Source of the DNA: Drechslerella dactyloides
Lineage: Eukaryota; Ascomycota; Orbiliomycetes; Orbiliales; Orbiliaceae
Length of the DNA: 64,000 bases
Reading direction: 5' to 3'
NCBI GenBank assembly: GCA_020064725.1
Contig: JAGTWJ010000010.1
Coordinates: 1,054,001-1,118,000, forward strand
Below the pieces are notes generated by a model. It saw nothing but the letters and a program-made list of their open reading frames with translations, had not been told where the DNA came from and did no database searches. Of this stretch, positions 34,905-47,400 are shown one piece after another (the first letter of the stretch is position 1; each line of letters starts with the position of its first letter). A program made the translations under genes and the position numbers.

Positions 34905-37900
34905 AAAAGCCGGGACCGCGGAACGCTAACGCAAAAAGAAAAATGGGCTCCCCTCCAACTTCCCCTTCCTTTCATCCCGGCCGTCCGTCTGCGCACTATG
35001 TTCCCGTGTACCAGAACCGAGTGTACGATAGACATATGCCGTCTCGCGAGGTACGTTACATACGTAGGTATCTTTCTTCGGACGGGATCACACGACTGAT
35101 AGGAGAGGTGGAGGTAATCAGACCAAAAACCCCGCACTGTATTTCTGTCTTGCGAGCTCTATCGGAGACTTCTAGAGTGTATGTTAAATAGTGCACTCCG
35201 TAATCTATTCGTCATTTCTCGTTACCCCGCTCTATAGATCGACTATGGAGGACCATGGCGATATTGTGCACAGTTATAGCAGAGCAGCTGGCCCTTGATC
35301 GTTGAGTTTGGGGCTCGTTTCAACTCACGGCCGCCCTTAGTCTAGCGTGGTGCAATCCCACGACAAGCAGATATCGTCCGTCCAATATTTTTGCTGCGCT
35401 CCCTGTTAGTCTTTGAATTTCAGGAGAGCAAATGCAAAAAGAGATACCTACTGCGGTCAATTTTCTATTTTTTGATCAAGTATCTTTTTACTTTCGCTCA
35501 GTCGGGTTGGGAAGGAGCGCGCATGCATGGTGGGTGGATACATCTTTGCAGCGGCAGTGGTAGCGGGCTTTCAAGACAAACGGCTGGGTGGACGCTTTCT
35601 CGGAATTTGGCACCAAAAAACCACAACCCAGTTCCGCGGAACTCAGCCGTTTCCTATTCTGTCCAAGCTTATCCTTTTCCCTGCCCCGGGACCGTGGGCC
35701 GGCCTATGGCATTAAAAGCCGAACGAAGATGCCTCGCTCGTTCCCTGCCAGTTTTGCTTTCTTGGGGCGGCGCGGCATAAATCGTATGCATCGCCAGTCC
35801 CACCGCGAGCGAATGTTCTCCACCCCCATAGATACTAAGACTGCTACCTGTATAACTTTTCTTCTTCCTTTCTTCTTTTCCTTTCTTTGTATCTCTAGTT
35901 GGTTCTTTTTCTTTGTTTCCGCCTGGCGTCCGCACAATTCCATTCCGCACTCCCTGCTGCTGCCTTCGAATACGAGGGAATTGCAGTCGGAAGTCGGCTG
36001 CCGTCGGCGGAACTGTTTTTTTGGGCGTGTATTTTCGACAAGCGTCGTGGGTTTCTTCCGCATCCATGTCGGAAAACATGTACCTGTACAACGTGAGCCC
36101 GCGGCGGACCCTAGCCCTCTCCCTTCCACAAGAAACAGAAACAGAAAGAACAAAACGCCGACAAAACGGTTTCAATGAACAGGCAGCGCTCACGGCGACT
36201 GCGACTGCATGCCAAACGCCCGCCAGTCAGGCAGTCGGGACGCCTCGCAAGGGATAGTTGCGTATGCACATTCGGAGCACCGTCTATGCAATATCTGTAG
36301 CAGGCACCGCACGCACCCCTTGGACCCAACGAGAGGAGCAAAAAGCGGGGCCGGGGCGTTCAATCCCGGTTGATTTTTTCCCAATTCCCACCATCGGCGC
36401 AGGCAGCCAGGGGCGGAACACGGCGCAAACAAAATACAACATGGCATTTTGCGTTGCGCACCACAAATCAAACTTCCCCCCTCCGCTAGTGTCCACAATG
36501 CAATTACGGTGGACAGACGCACGTACGTCTGGCTAGTGCGTGTGTCTGTCGGCTTTAACACCGCTCAAGCGAAATGAATAGTGCGCCGCGACGGCCTATC
36601 ACGCTCTTGCGTGCCAGTATTGGCGACGATCACCTACGGTCCGTCCGTGAGGATACGGCACATCCGTCATGATGACATTTCGTGCCGTGTGTGTGTCTCC
36701 TGCGCGCCATTCCTCGCGGTTCTGCTAACCGCCCGAGCGGAGAGCCTCGAGGAGGCAGCTCGAAGGAAGAATTCAAATCCGAAAGATTGAATATGTGCGG
36801 CCAGCGGGGTTCGCCGTCGGGTTTTATTGCTTGCTTTGCGGTCCGTAGTCATAGTTGTATATGCTATGTACTGTCTGTGTGCGGATGTACCGGACCGCTG
36901 TAGACATGGTGTACAGGTACATATGCCGAATACACGCCGTACATACAGACACAACTGTACTTATGCACCTGCTCGCGAGTTTAGTTCGCGGCGCACCTGC
37001 CGTCTTTTGAACCCCTTACCGCTCTGCACCGTCTTAATTACAGCGAGCAAGCCGACATCGCAGATCTATCCATTGAGGGATAAATGCAGGGAACTACAAA
37101 GCGAAAGGAAGAAACAAAAAAAAACATATCGTCAGGAGACTCAAAGATACAAATTAATCGTGCAAAGACATCCCTCCCACTCGGTGCGCCCTTTCGTTAA
37201 TTTACCCAACCGTCGGGTTCGGATGCAGATTCGCCATAAGCAGCGGCCCACGCTCCCTTTCCCAGCACAGTAAAGCGCGTCGACCGCCTCTTTCCAAACG
37301 GAGCATAACGTCAAAAACAAAAAATGCCAAGGACTCCCAAAAGAAAATCAGAAAGCAGGACCCACAAAAAAATAAAAAAATAAAAAGGCCACCACGCGCA
37401 CATATCGGCACCGGGATCACGCTCAAGTCAGTTAGCAGGTTTTTCAGCAATAGATCGGATTGGAATAGCAGCCGCCTTACCAGACCCAACCATCCTGTTA
37501 ACGGCAACTCTCCAAGACACGCGCGAAACACCGGCTTCGCTACCGTTTCCCGTCCAGTATGGAAGCGAAGAAGTTACCGTGCGAGCGAATCGATGGTCCC
37601 GAACGAGGGCCAGAAGCGTGAGTGAGGGGGGCGGTGATTGAATGGAGAAGGTGAAGAAACAACAAGAAATAAACTTTCTCGTCGTCGCCCACCGCCTGCG
37701 AGTAACCTTTCCTCGTTTCGTTACCCCGCTTTTGATCAGCGGTGGAAAAGCGGTTTAGAGCGGTCGACGTGACGGAGTTTCAGCTCATGCTGGTAATTTT
37801 TCTTTTATTTTCCCCTTCGACGTGGTTTTTTTATTATATGAATTAATATTGAACGATATTATCTGAATTCTGGCATTATTCTTTACACGCTGACCTTTTA

Positions 37901-40900
37901 TTCTAATTCAAGATGCATGCGCGCGGGGCTGTTGAGACCAGCTAATCGGCCATTGCAATGTGGGTACGAATCGGGCATGGATACATGGATAATATAGTTG
38001 CTTCAGATGCGTCGATAAACGTTAGGCACGAATATTACGAAGTCGTAAACGTGCCCGATCCATCTCTAGTAGGCAGTTTGCATCATCCGCGAGACCGCGT
38101 TACCCGGAAACCCCACAAACGTCCCTCGAGTCGCACAGCGGGCAGGCGAAAACCCCGGGTTGTGCAAACCGTCTCCATTGTTGCGTTTGCTCTTGGCTCC
38201 AGCAAACCGCGGAAGCCAGCGTTGCCCACAGCGGCGATACGTCGCGGAACGGAGGCACGTTACATACAGTACTTGGTGCGTACATACACATCTGCACAGC
38301 ATTCAAAAAGTTCCATCAAGTTCGAATCCTGCCAGGCGGGCAGCCAACAGGCAAGCCAGCGCAGCCAGCTCATGTACGACATACAGCACACACACATGAT
38401 ATTGCCTAGATCAAGCGAAGCAAGGCGGCGCCTTAAATCGAGTAAGTAGGGATTAGACTTAGTCACCTATCGTATCTGCCACCTGTCGAGATACGCTACC
38501 GATCCCTGTGCCCGCGCGATATACGATACGAAAGGCGATCAAAAACCGATAGAGAAAACCGCACGTATGTACGTCCTTCGTACGCACGCATAATGTATTT
38601 TATAATATAATATACTATACCGTCCAACGCGTGTTATATTTTTCTCTTTCCATGTCCAGACGGGAGTGCACGTACGCACGCAAGATCCTTATCGATTCGA
38701 TCGCAAGTGTGTTTTCTGCAGGTTATCATGCAGGCTTTAGCCCCAGTCAGAACCTCCGCAGCGCTGGACTGCAGACATGCTCGCCGTCGTGATATCGATT
38801 ACTCACATCCAACGCCCTATAACCACACAATATGCATGTATGCATGCATGTCTATAATATGCACATCGCGAGCAGCCTAGTCACGTTGCGTATCCATTAT
38901 AACGCCGCCGCCTAGCTGTCCAACATCGCCAATCGCTCGCGCTCGTCTTTCTCCCTTTTCGATGCCAAATTCACTTTAGCACGCGCAGACGCCTGCATTC
39001 TTGGTCGACAATCGTACCCACCGCCCATATCCACATATCTCACATGTAAGTCACATTCGCACAAGTGGACTGTCTACCGCACCGCCCGCACATACACCAC
39101 GCATATTCGCATGCACAAATGTTGAATCTCCCACTAGTTATCATTAGTGCGACCCACTTATTCGCAACAAAACCGGGCCACTAAAACATTCGTTCGCCTG
39201 TTGGTCCAGCTAACACTGTTACGGAACACAGCCTGCCAGCACGAATCGAACGACGGGTCCAAGGAAATCCCCACCAAAAAGCAATAGCACGCGGCGCGCA
39301 CCGCCGACAGACAAGTTACACACCTGCGACGTATCGTCTCTCTAATAAAGCTCCTTCTACGGAAGGTGTGGCCGTGCCCGAGCTGGCTACAGGTATTACG
39401 TTAGTAATTCCACGGGTTAAGGGTGAGAAGGAAAAAATCTGTAGCGTGGGGATGCTGGTCAGTTGGACAACCGGCCAGCCAGTCGCGCGTGCGGCAAAGG
39501 TAGGGAACTACCGTAAGCCTACCTGCAGCATGTATGTCGCGCCTTGTCTTCAGCTTCGACAAGCCCAAAAAGTCAACTCTTTCTTTTATTTTTACTTTTA
39601 TTTTTACACCTTCTCTCAGCACTTGCTTTTTTATAAATCGAAAATGGATTAACGGGTGCATATGATATCAGGAGATCTTCACGTTTCTCTCCTTTCTGCA
39701 TCTACAAAGGGGAGCCAGCCCGTCAATACTATGGGGCCCGGTACACACATGCCGGACCAGGCACCACCGCATACCACCGCAGATGGTGCGTGCGACAAAA
39801 AGCATGATCTCGCGAACGTACATACCTTACAGGCTGCGCTAACCTTTGCGGCGGCGATGGCGGCGGCGTAGACTGCCTCACATCCAGGGCTACTCAAGCA
39901 TATACCTGGCATCGATACTGACACACACCCCATATCTGCGTTACCTGCATAGACTGGACCATGCGCTAACATGGAAGAGGGAGGCGGCTGAGGCCGGCCG
40001 GCCGGCTCGTCGCATTCGAATTCTTGACCTGCCGTACAGCTGACCTATCACAGCAGACATAATCTACAAAAATAACAAAGAGTAGAAAAACCTTAGAAGG
40101 AAAAATTTTCTCAGTTTCTTGCCCTCTTTTAAAAATTCTGTGTACATGTGTCGGCTTCGAAGCGGCAAGATTGGTCTTCTGTAGACGCGCGCAGGACAGA
40201 TATTTTGTGTCGTGCATTAATTCCGAGATTCTAGGCCTCGGATTTCATTACATCCTGAGGGAATTTCTCTGGAGACACTTCCGGCCGCACACTTCAATCA
40301 CCATTAGTCTCCCGGGATGTCGATCAACTACTCGATGGGATCGATGTGTCCGAACGCACATGAAGGCTCTGGGCCGGCGGCTGCGGCGGTGTCGAGAGCG
40401 ATCAGCACTGTCGTGAATGCCTAGTATTAAGAAACACAACCTATAATAAAATTTTAAGTCTAGTTAACATCTCATCGTCTCTCGCGATACTATCAAAATT
40501 TGTACAGATATACTTAACATTGCTACTATTAAAAATTAAAACCTTCTTTACGTTTGTGTCATATATATCGATGATCGATATATCCATCGTACACGCCGGG
40601 CGAATTTAGTTATAACCGCGCCTAGTTTGTTGGCAGTGGAGCTGAAACATTATCCACACAATGAAAATTAGAAGCTAATGCAATTCGTCCGTCCAGCAAT
40701 TAATGATATGATACCTAAGGCGGTATCCTATCGATAACGAACGGATCGGAATGCAGATACGTTACATCCCTATCCCTCAGCTAGCCGTCGGAACGGGGTC
40801 TAACAGGCTGGACATTCTCCCGTTTACTCTGGGTGACATTTGCGTCCCTTTCCGCCGCCGCCGTAGCGGCGTATACGTCCGTTACTATAATATTAATTTC

Positions 40901-42858
40901 GTCAACACTTAACGATAGGTATTCTTTAGTGCTAATACACTGTACAAGTACCTTTAGGCCCATATAATCGCCAGGATACTATATTGAAAACGTCGAAATA
41001 TGCACGTTACCCCACACATCGATCACGAACAAATTTGCCCCGATATACGAATGAATATAATCGCCCCGTTTTAGGTGCGTGCATACTTTAGACTTGATAC
41101 ATATATCGGTAGTCAATCGCGTCTGACTGGCTGGCTGTCTGGCTGAAGCTAGGATGGATTGTGGCTGGCTGGGGTGTGAATGAATTTGAAGGGGCCATGC
41201 ACGGCCGGCGCGGCCGGCTATAGTTAGTATCCTATGGTGCAATGCGAACTCGCGACTACCGATCAGCTAGCCACATTACGCCTCGTATGCACTAGCTCAG
41301 TCAGTCTCCATCGTCCTTTCAGGTTCGCATCGCTAATTTCTCGCGGTTGGCGGCCGGCTAGCGAGCTGACTCGGACTCGTAGCTGAGTTAGCTGTACTCC
41401 CATATTAACCCCTAATCATCTACATACACGCACACACCTCCGTGAATATGATATATCCTAGGAGACGCGACGGTGACCAGACATACATGGTGCCTTGCAG
41501 CAATCGTGAATCCATGATGCTTGCTAGCTCGCGCAGGACAACAGTCATGCAGGTTTCACTTTCAGCCGTCGAGGAATGTGAACAGCTCAATAGTTTTGGC
41601 AGGAGGGAGCCGTAATAGCGAGCGTGACAACTAGCGTGTCTTGACGGAGGCGGTCTTGAGAAAGTCTAAATGCTGGACTGTACGTTGGTTGTCTGTTCTG
41701 TCTTATTCTGTTCTTGTCTACAAGGGCAAGGGTAGATTTACATGGATCGATTCAGAACAAAAAAATTTCAATTGTGAGAAAACCCCGTAGTTAAGACGCG
41801 AGAGAGAAGAAAAAAAGTCAAGTGGGTATAAAATCGGGTTTTATTAAGTGTGTGCTAAAATACAACACGGTTTCTGCCACAAATGAGAATGAGATGTGAA
41901 GGCAGCCTTTGCAATCTGTCCGGAACGGAAAAAAAAGGGTTGAGTGTGTGAGAAGTGAAGTAAATGCCGTAGCGGACAAGTTACACGTGCGTGCTGGAAA
42001 TACCAACATTCGGGGAGAAAACACAGTTGGTATAGTTGTACGGTAAATAAGGAAATGTGAGCAAAGAGAGAAAGTAATTGGTGATAAGAAATACAGTGTG
42101 GAGAATGGTGTTGGAACCATGTAACAAAAATGTTTGAGAAGATATAATCGGGAGAATTTGAAGGAAAACAATAAACTATAGTAATCGAAAAGGAAAACAA
42201 AAAACGAGGAGAATTCCGCCCATCGCCCAGGTAAAGAGAAGTAGTGTAAGGAAATATATCTAGAAACAACGCCTGGCAACACAGAAAAGCAAGGTTGGCG
42301 TAGATTTATCGCAGCTCCGATACCGTCGACAGGACAAATAACATGATTTGATCCATGGCGAACCAGCGCTATTATGTTGTTCGCAATCGAGAGGGTAGTG
42401 CGGGAGAATAGTCCGTAGGGAAACTTTTTTTTCAACTTTGAGATCCGACAGCGGTTGAATCCGACAAAACGGCAGAAGAATAGAAACAGCAAATAGCGAA
42501 GTAAAAAATATTACTCGAACACCAGACCAACGCCAGAAGCCCAAGACAGTCCCTGAGTAGGAGAACAATAGATGGACAAGAGGAAAAAAGTAAAAGTAAA
42601 AAAAATAAAATAACTGAATAGAAAGAAAGTCGAAACGATCGATCAAGCGTAGAATAGCTGTGTGTGTAGAAACTTTTTTTCGCCTTTTCTGTAAATCTTT
42701 TCTCTTCATCTGCCTTTGTAGGCCTGATTCTTTTTTCTATGTCGTGCTGCTTTTAAGCTTGGTGCGTGCAGAGTACTCCAAGTAACGTGAAAACTCGAAC
42801 ATGGTACTCCGTAAAATCAAATCGCGTTCGTAAGAGCCGGAACGGTGTGGATGAACGA
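34905..42858. other. Gene desert 2 (8.0 kb)
   Basis: This stretch lies between the 3' ends of the EVE gene and the bZIP gene. I found no recognisable protein, tRNA or transposon. It holds A-rich and T-rich runs (37320-37385, 39585-39610), repeated TACATA/TGCATG words, and a strongly purine-biased block at about 41800-42740 that touches the bZIP 3' end. Open frames above 150 codons (35588-36178, 35669-36193, 41818-42492) are antisense to low-complexity DNA and lack domains. Confidence 0.55.
41800..42740. other. Purine-biased block downstream of bZIP
   Basis: The + strand is dominated by A and G here, with many GAGAGA, GAAAA and GGAGAA words, so the minus-strand transcript would be pyrimidine-rich. 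It begins about 100 nt beyond the bZIP stop on the sense side and is best read as its 3' UTR or flank. The long Phe/Leu/Ser-rich open frames on the minus strand are a by-product. Confidence 0.5.
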
Positions 42859-44421
42859 TCAACGAGCAACCCATTCGGTTTTGATCGGGTCTCGACCGCT
42901 GTAGTGCTCGGGAATCGGTGTCGGTCGAGGGTGGTGAAAGGAGCCGTTGCGAGACTTCATGGCGTAGGCGTCTAGAGGTCTGTCGGGTCCGTCCATTGCT
43001 ACAGCTCCCATAGGAGCTCCGATAGGTGCACCACCAGGGTAAACTTGACCTGCTGAGTACGCTCTACCTACCCTTCTTCCTTCCGTGGAGAGAGTCCGGT
43101 TAAGCGGGACCACTGGGCTGCCCAAAGCCTCTTCCCGCACATGCGCGTACGCCGGCGATGTGTAGGGACCCTCGTTCATCAGATGCTGTTGATTAGCTCT
43201 GGCCATAGTCCTCGGCGACAGTTGAAGACCGTGGTTGTTATGTCGATTTGGAGGGGCAACGTTTGCTAACGAAGTGGAGATGGTGTTGGGCAGAGGTGTT
43301 CCTGCGTATTTCATCGCAAGATTGCGATAGTGGTCTCTCTCTTCTTCAACGACCTTGAGACGAGTTTCAAGCTCTACTATCCTCGTACTCATCTCTCTTT
43401 CTCTCTCTTTCCGTCGTTGCCTGAAGCGGGCAGAAGCACCCGCGTTTCGTTTCCTCTTCTCATCAGCAAGCTTGGAGGCTGCCGTGGTATCTACGGGGAT
43501 GGCAAGGCCCTCCAGTGCCGCAAGATGCAGACCCTGGTAGGATGGCTGGCTGGTCGAATGAACCATGGGTTGTGATGAATGGCCATCGTGGAAGGGAGGA
43601 TTCATCGGATAGACGGGGCTTGGCTGCGTGTACCCCTGGGACACCGGTTGCTGATGCCTCGAAAAAGGCGAGGAGTTTGGAGATGTCGCCAGAGATGGCT
43701 GAGAATGAGGCCCTTGGCTTGGATGAGGGCCGTTGATGGGCGGGAAGGGAAACCCACCGGGCTGCTGTACTGGAACACCCGATGCCACTGTGGGCGAGGC
43801 TAGGGGGCCTGTCGGCCTGCGAGGAGGCGTATCAATCGTAGGAGGGAGTGGAGGGTTATGAGGGTCAATCATAGGCGGAAGGCCCTCTCTTTGCCTGCTT
43901 GAAGGCGGCACTGGATGTTTGATATTCCTGTGGAAGTTGCCATAACTGACACTCTCATGCATTTCGGATGCATGGTACCTATCTGTAGGTGAAGGCGGCA
44001 GTGATCTTGTGAATGGTGGTTGCTGAGGAGTCGATGATATTCTCTGAGGGGTGTCAAGCTCTGCTTCGTCGGCATTGCGACGACGTGAGGCGGAGCCCGG
44101 GAGGCTCTCGCCATCAACTTTGCTGGGTGTAGGATTGAGCATTTTGCTCACGTCGAACGGTCTCGACGCTCGCTGTTCAGGACTGTGGGCTGTTGGAGAG
44201 GCAGCCGGCAGCTCGGAGCCCTGGGGATGCGATACGCCATTATAAGGTTGCAGCGATATCGACTTAGCAGAGTCGCTGTTTGTGAAGATTGGCGGCATCT
44301 GCCTTGTATCTTCAAGCAATCTCTCTCCATCGCTCCCGCTAGCGCTGCTGCTGTCGCTGCTTGACGCAGGCGAATGAGGCGGGTATGATGTATGCGACAT
44401 GGCAGGGGCTTCCCTCAACAT
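42859..44421 (-). CDS. bZIP transcription factor (NAGASARFR basic region)
   Basis: This is an intronless frame of 520 aa from the first ATG (44421). A second ATG seven codons later (44400) is also possible. The upstream in-frame extension has only a TTG. Residues 1-310 are Pro/Ser/Gln-rich and disordered, typical of an activation region. The basic region at about 321-341 reads KRKRNAGASARFRQRRKERE. It is followed by a short zipper with hydrophobic heptads (RIVELETRLKVVEEERDHYR). The tail is again disordered. NAxASARFR basic regions mark the fungal Cys-3/Met4-like bZIP branch, whose members control sulfur or secondary metabolism. I cannot choose the target pathway. The gene is isolated between deserts of 8.0 and 9.4 kb, so it has much room for regulatory DNA. 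Confidence 0.93.
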   Translation of the reverse strand: MLREAPAMSHTSYPPHSPASSSDSSSASGSDGERLLEDTRQMPPIFTNSDSAKSISLQPYNGVSHPQGSELPAASPTAHSPEQRASRPFDVSKMLNPTPSKVDGESLPGSASRRRNADEAELDTPQRISSTPQQPPFTRSLPPSPTDRYHASEMHESVSYGNFHRNIKHPVPPSSRQREGLPPMIDPHNPPLPPTIDTPPRRPTGPLASPTVASGVPVQQPGGFPFPPINGPHPSQGPHSQPSLATSPNSSPFSRHQQPVSQGYTQPSPVYPMNPPFHDGHSSQPMVHSTSQPSYQGLHLAALEGLAIPVDTTAASKLADEKRKRNAGASARFRQRRKEREREMSTRIVELETRLKVVEEERDHYRNLAMKYAGTPLPNTISTSLANVAPPNRHNNHGLQLSPRTMARANQQHLMNEGPYTSPAYAHVREEALGSPVVPLNRTLSTEGRRVGRAYSAGQVYPGGAPIGAPMGAVAMDGPDRPLDAYAMKSRNGSFHHPRPTPIPEHYSGRDPIKTEWVAR

Positions 44422-47400
44422 GGCAGGGAATTGCCTATGCCAGTGGAGGCATTGACGGTCTGCTTCCTCCTCCCGGTTACCAAGCAGAGATGGTGATCCG
44501 CTGCGAGGAGGGGATAAAGGGTAAGAGGAGAGTATTGAAGCCAAACCAGCGACCTTTTCAGAGAACCGGGTAAAAGTTTTTTGGTTAGACGACCTCCTCG
44601 GGTGGGATTTTGGGTGCGGTGGTGTTGTCGTCGCTAGAATGATATTGTGAAATGTTATGCGTCCGCGGTCCGAGCAGGAGAAACTAAGCCTAGGCGAAAT
44701 AGCCTAGATGCGCATACAATTGCAAGATGCACTGGATATGCCCACCGAGATAGTTGGCAGTCGTTGTAGTAGACGATGAAGGCGAACCAGGAGGCGCGAT
44801 TTGTGGTCTATTCGATCTCCCTGGTTATCAAGCTTTCGGGCGACAGTCTTGCAATAAATTTAATGGGGGCGAGGGTGACAGCGGGCGTCGTGAACCGAGT
44901 GGAATGGCGAAGACAGGGCAAGGTCGAAACTCTGGATCAGTGTTTGTGATTGGGATTGCAAGCAGATGTTCTTCTTGGGAATATACTCGGTATGGATGAG
45001 GATGTTTGCAAGATACTGGTCTCTCTATATAACTCTAGAAGCAAGAAGGCAGAAAAACAATGTGCTAATCGAAGACCAGTTGATAACTGTGAACGGTGCA
45101 GTGGGACACCGCTGCTTTCATATGTTGCGGGCAGGCACACCGCACTGAGCCTGGCGACTGAGCACACCGCAGCATCTTTGAAGTGGGTGGTGGCCGATTT
45201 GGCCTGCGAACGCCAGTGGGCGAGCATGGGGTCCAGGTGTGTGACTGGGGTACTTAGTGCGATACCTGAATGTGCAGCGCTGTGAGGTCAAATAAACTGT
45301 CGGGTACATCGAAGGCCATTGCTTTTTCCACAAGTTAACCAGGTCGCCCTTCCGCGTGTTTTTTTCTTTTGCAGGCACTCAAGTTCATGCTGTCTCTCCG
45401 GCCCACAGGTTATTATGGGTGGTGTTGAATCGCAGGCGGCCAGGGCGTGTTCACCGGTATGTTCTTTTGTGAGCCTGGTGGAGTGACCCACCCTTGTAGG
45501 CCTTGCGCCCGGGGCTGTCAACCCCTGACACAAGCATGCCGACGGGAATCCCGGGTCTCCCGGGTGGCACCGGGGCCATCGCTCTCGGGCGGAATAGGCC
45601 ACGGGTGGACAGGGGTGTGGTGGACCTCTGGAGCGCTCCCCGGGGCTAGATTTAAAATGGCTTAGACTTTGTTTGAAATTATATGAGCAAGAAAAGGAAA
45701 GGAAAAAAAAAAAAGGAAATAGAGACTAACAATATCAAGCACTCACCAGCGCGAGGACGACTATTCCGTCGAAGAAGGTTTACTGACCCAACAGCTGAGC
45801 ACTAGAAATTCCCCTAACAAAGATGCTAGATTCGGAGAAGTCACCCCCCAAGGATACAGCTGTTCCCGCTGTCCCCGAGAGACTAAACCCCGTCTTCAAC
45901 GGAAAGCAACCAGTTGGATGCAATGTTGTTGGCGCGAGGCACCTCCCCGATCCTACTTTGGCAGCTCAGAACTGCAACAGCTGATCAAGGGTTTGCAACA
46001 GGTGGGTGTTCGTTACGTACCCAGGTCACGGCCAGCGCCAGCGCTCCCCCGACAGGTATCAACGGCGATAACAGAAAAGTCTCGAGGGAGATGACCATGG
46101 CATAGGTGCATTACCTAGCAAGCCACTAGTCAAGTAGCCGACGCGGAAGCGGGTGGGAAGCAAGCGGTTTCGCAAAAACGTGGGATGTCCCCAACTTCGG
46201 TATACCAGGCAGGCGAACTTTTGTAAGAGAAGCTATTTCTTGCGAAATCCCTTTTTCCTTTTTCCCCAATTTTGCTCTTTGGCATCGTTAGGGAAATGAC
46301 AGGCATGGAGGGGACTATCATCACTTACACCGGCTCCTCCAATACACGCCATTATCAGTCTGAGAGTGTGGAGAAGTAGCACAATATGCTGACGTCCTCG
46401 AATAGATTTTCACTTCTTTATTCTTCTTTTTGTTCCTTCTTTTAATTTTGTTTATCGGCGTCATGGCCGCTTATCGCAAGGCAATACGATGGCAAGCCGG
46501 GAGAATTTGCAATTCTCCTTTCCCCTGCAGACGAGGCAAGCCATCGGCCAAAAAAGACGTAATGCCATCGCTAGGGGAAGACATTCCCGCCTCGGTTCGC
46601 AGAGCGAAAGGCCGACGATGCGATGCCGATGAGCAGCAGCCATCATTGTAGCACGGACATCCGCCTATGCAAATCCTGCCGCACTTTTCAGGCGTTAGGA
46701 GCAAATTTGGCAAGCGGTGATCAGTGGACCTGCGATGACGGGAAATACGTCGCCTCGACGCCGGAAATATCTACGATGGCCACGATTGGGGGAAGAAGAG
46801 AGGATGTATGCAATCAAGCGTGAGACGCACATTCCAAGCGCACGCACACCCATCTTGTGCAATGGCGAAATGCTCCCAAAAGAGATCTCGCAGGTCCCCA
46901 ATGACATCCTTGCGAGCGCCTCAAATCTGACACATAGCCAGTAGCATCGCTCCTCAGAGCGTTGTGCGAGAAAAGTGGGCGGACGGCATGGGGTCGTCCA
47001 GGAGCTTTGGTTGCAGAGTGTGCGCCTCTGCTCACTGTCAAGCACGCCCAAATTAGCATTGTTTGACGAGAAAAGTTTGGCGATGGTTTCTTCTTCCGCG
47101 GCCTTTGCACGTTTCTTTTGATCACTCCAGTCGAGATACATGATATACCTGTTTAGCTATCGGGCAGCTCAACTCCGTGGGGGGAAGTTGGGTCTCTCGC
47201 GATCTCGGTTTTTTTGCCTGCAGCACTTGGTACCTGTTCAGTAGGACTAATATCAACCAGCAATAATCTCGTTCGCGTCCCGATTACCCAGAAGTTGGAC
47301 CGACAGGGGAATCCAGCTAAAATCCCAACTAAACTTAACGCAGCGACCACCCGTTTCCAACCCAGACCCTTGGAACCGTTGCAACTGGAAACTCTTCGTT

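Noticed and set aside
35588..36193. Overlapping frames of 196 and 174 codons on opposite strands
   Set aside because: Mutually antisense, no recognisable fold, rich in Phe/Ser or Lys/Arg from low-complexity sequence.
38314..38332. GTTCGAATCC resembling a T-arm
   Set aside because: The flanking bases do not form a T-stem, and no D-arm or acceptor partner exists upstream.
41818..42492. 224-codon Phe/Leu/Ser-rich frame, superficially membrane-like
   Set aside because: It is the complement of a purine-rich block directly downstream of bZIP; hydrophobicity is a by-product of T/C-rich codons.
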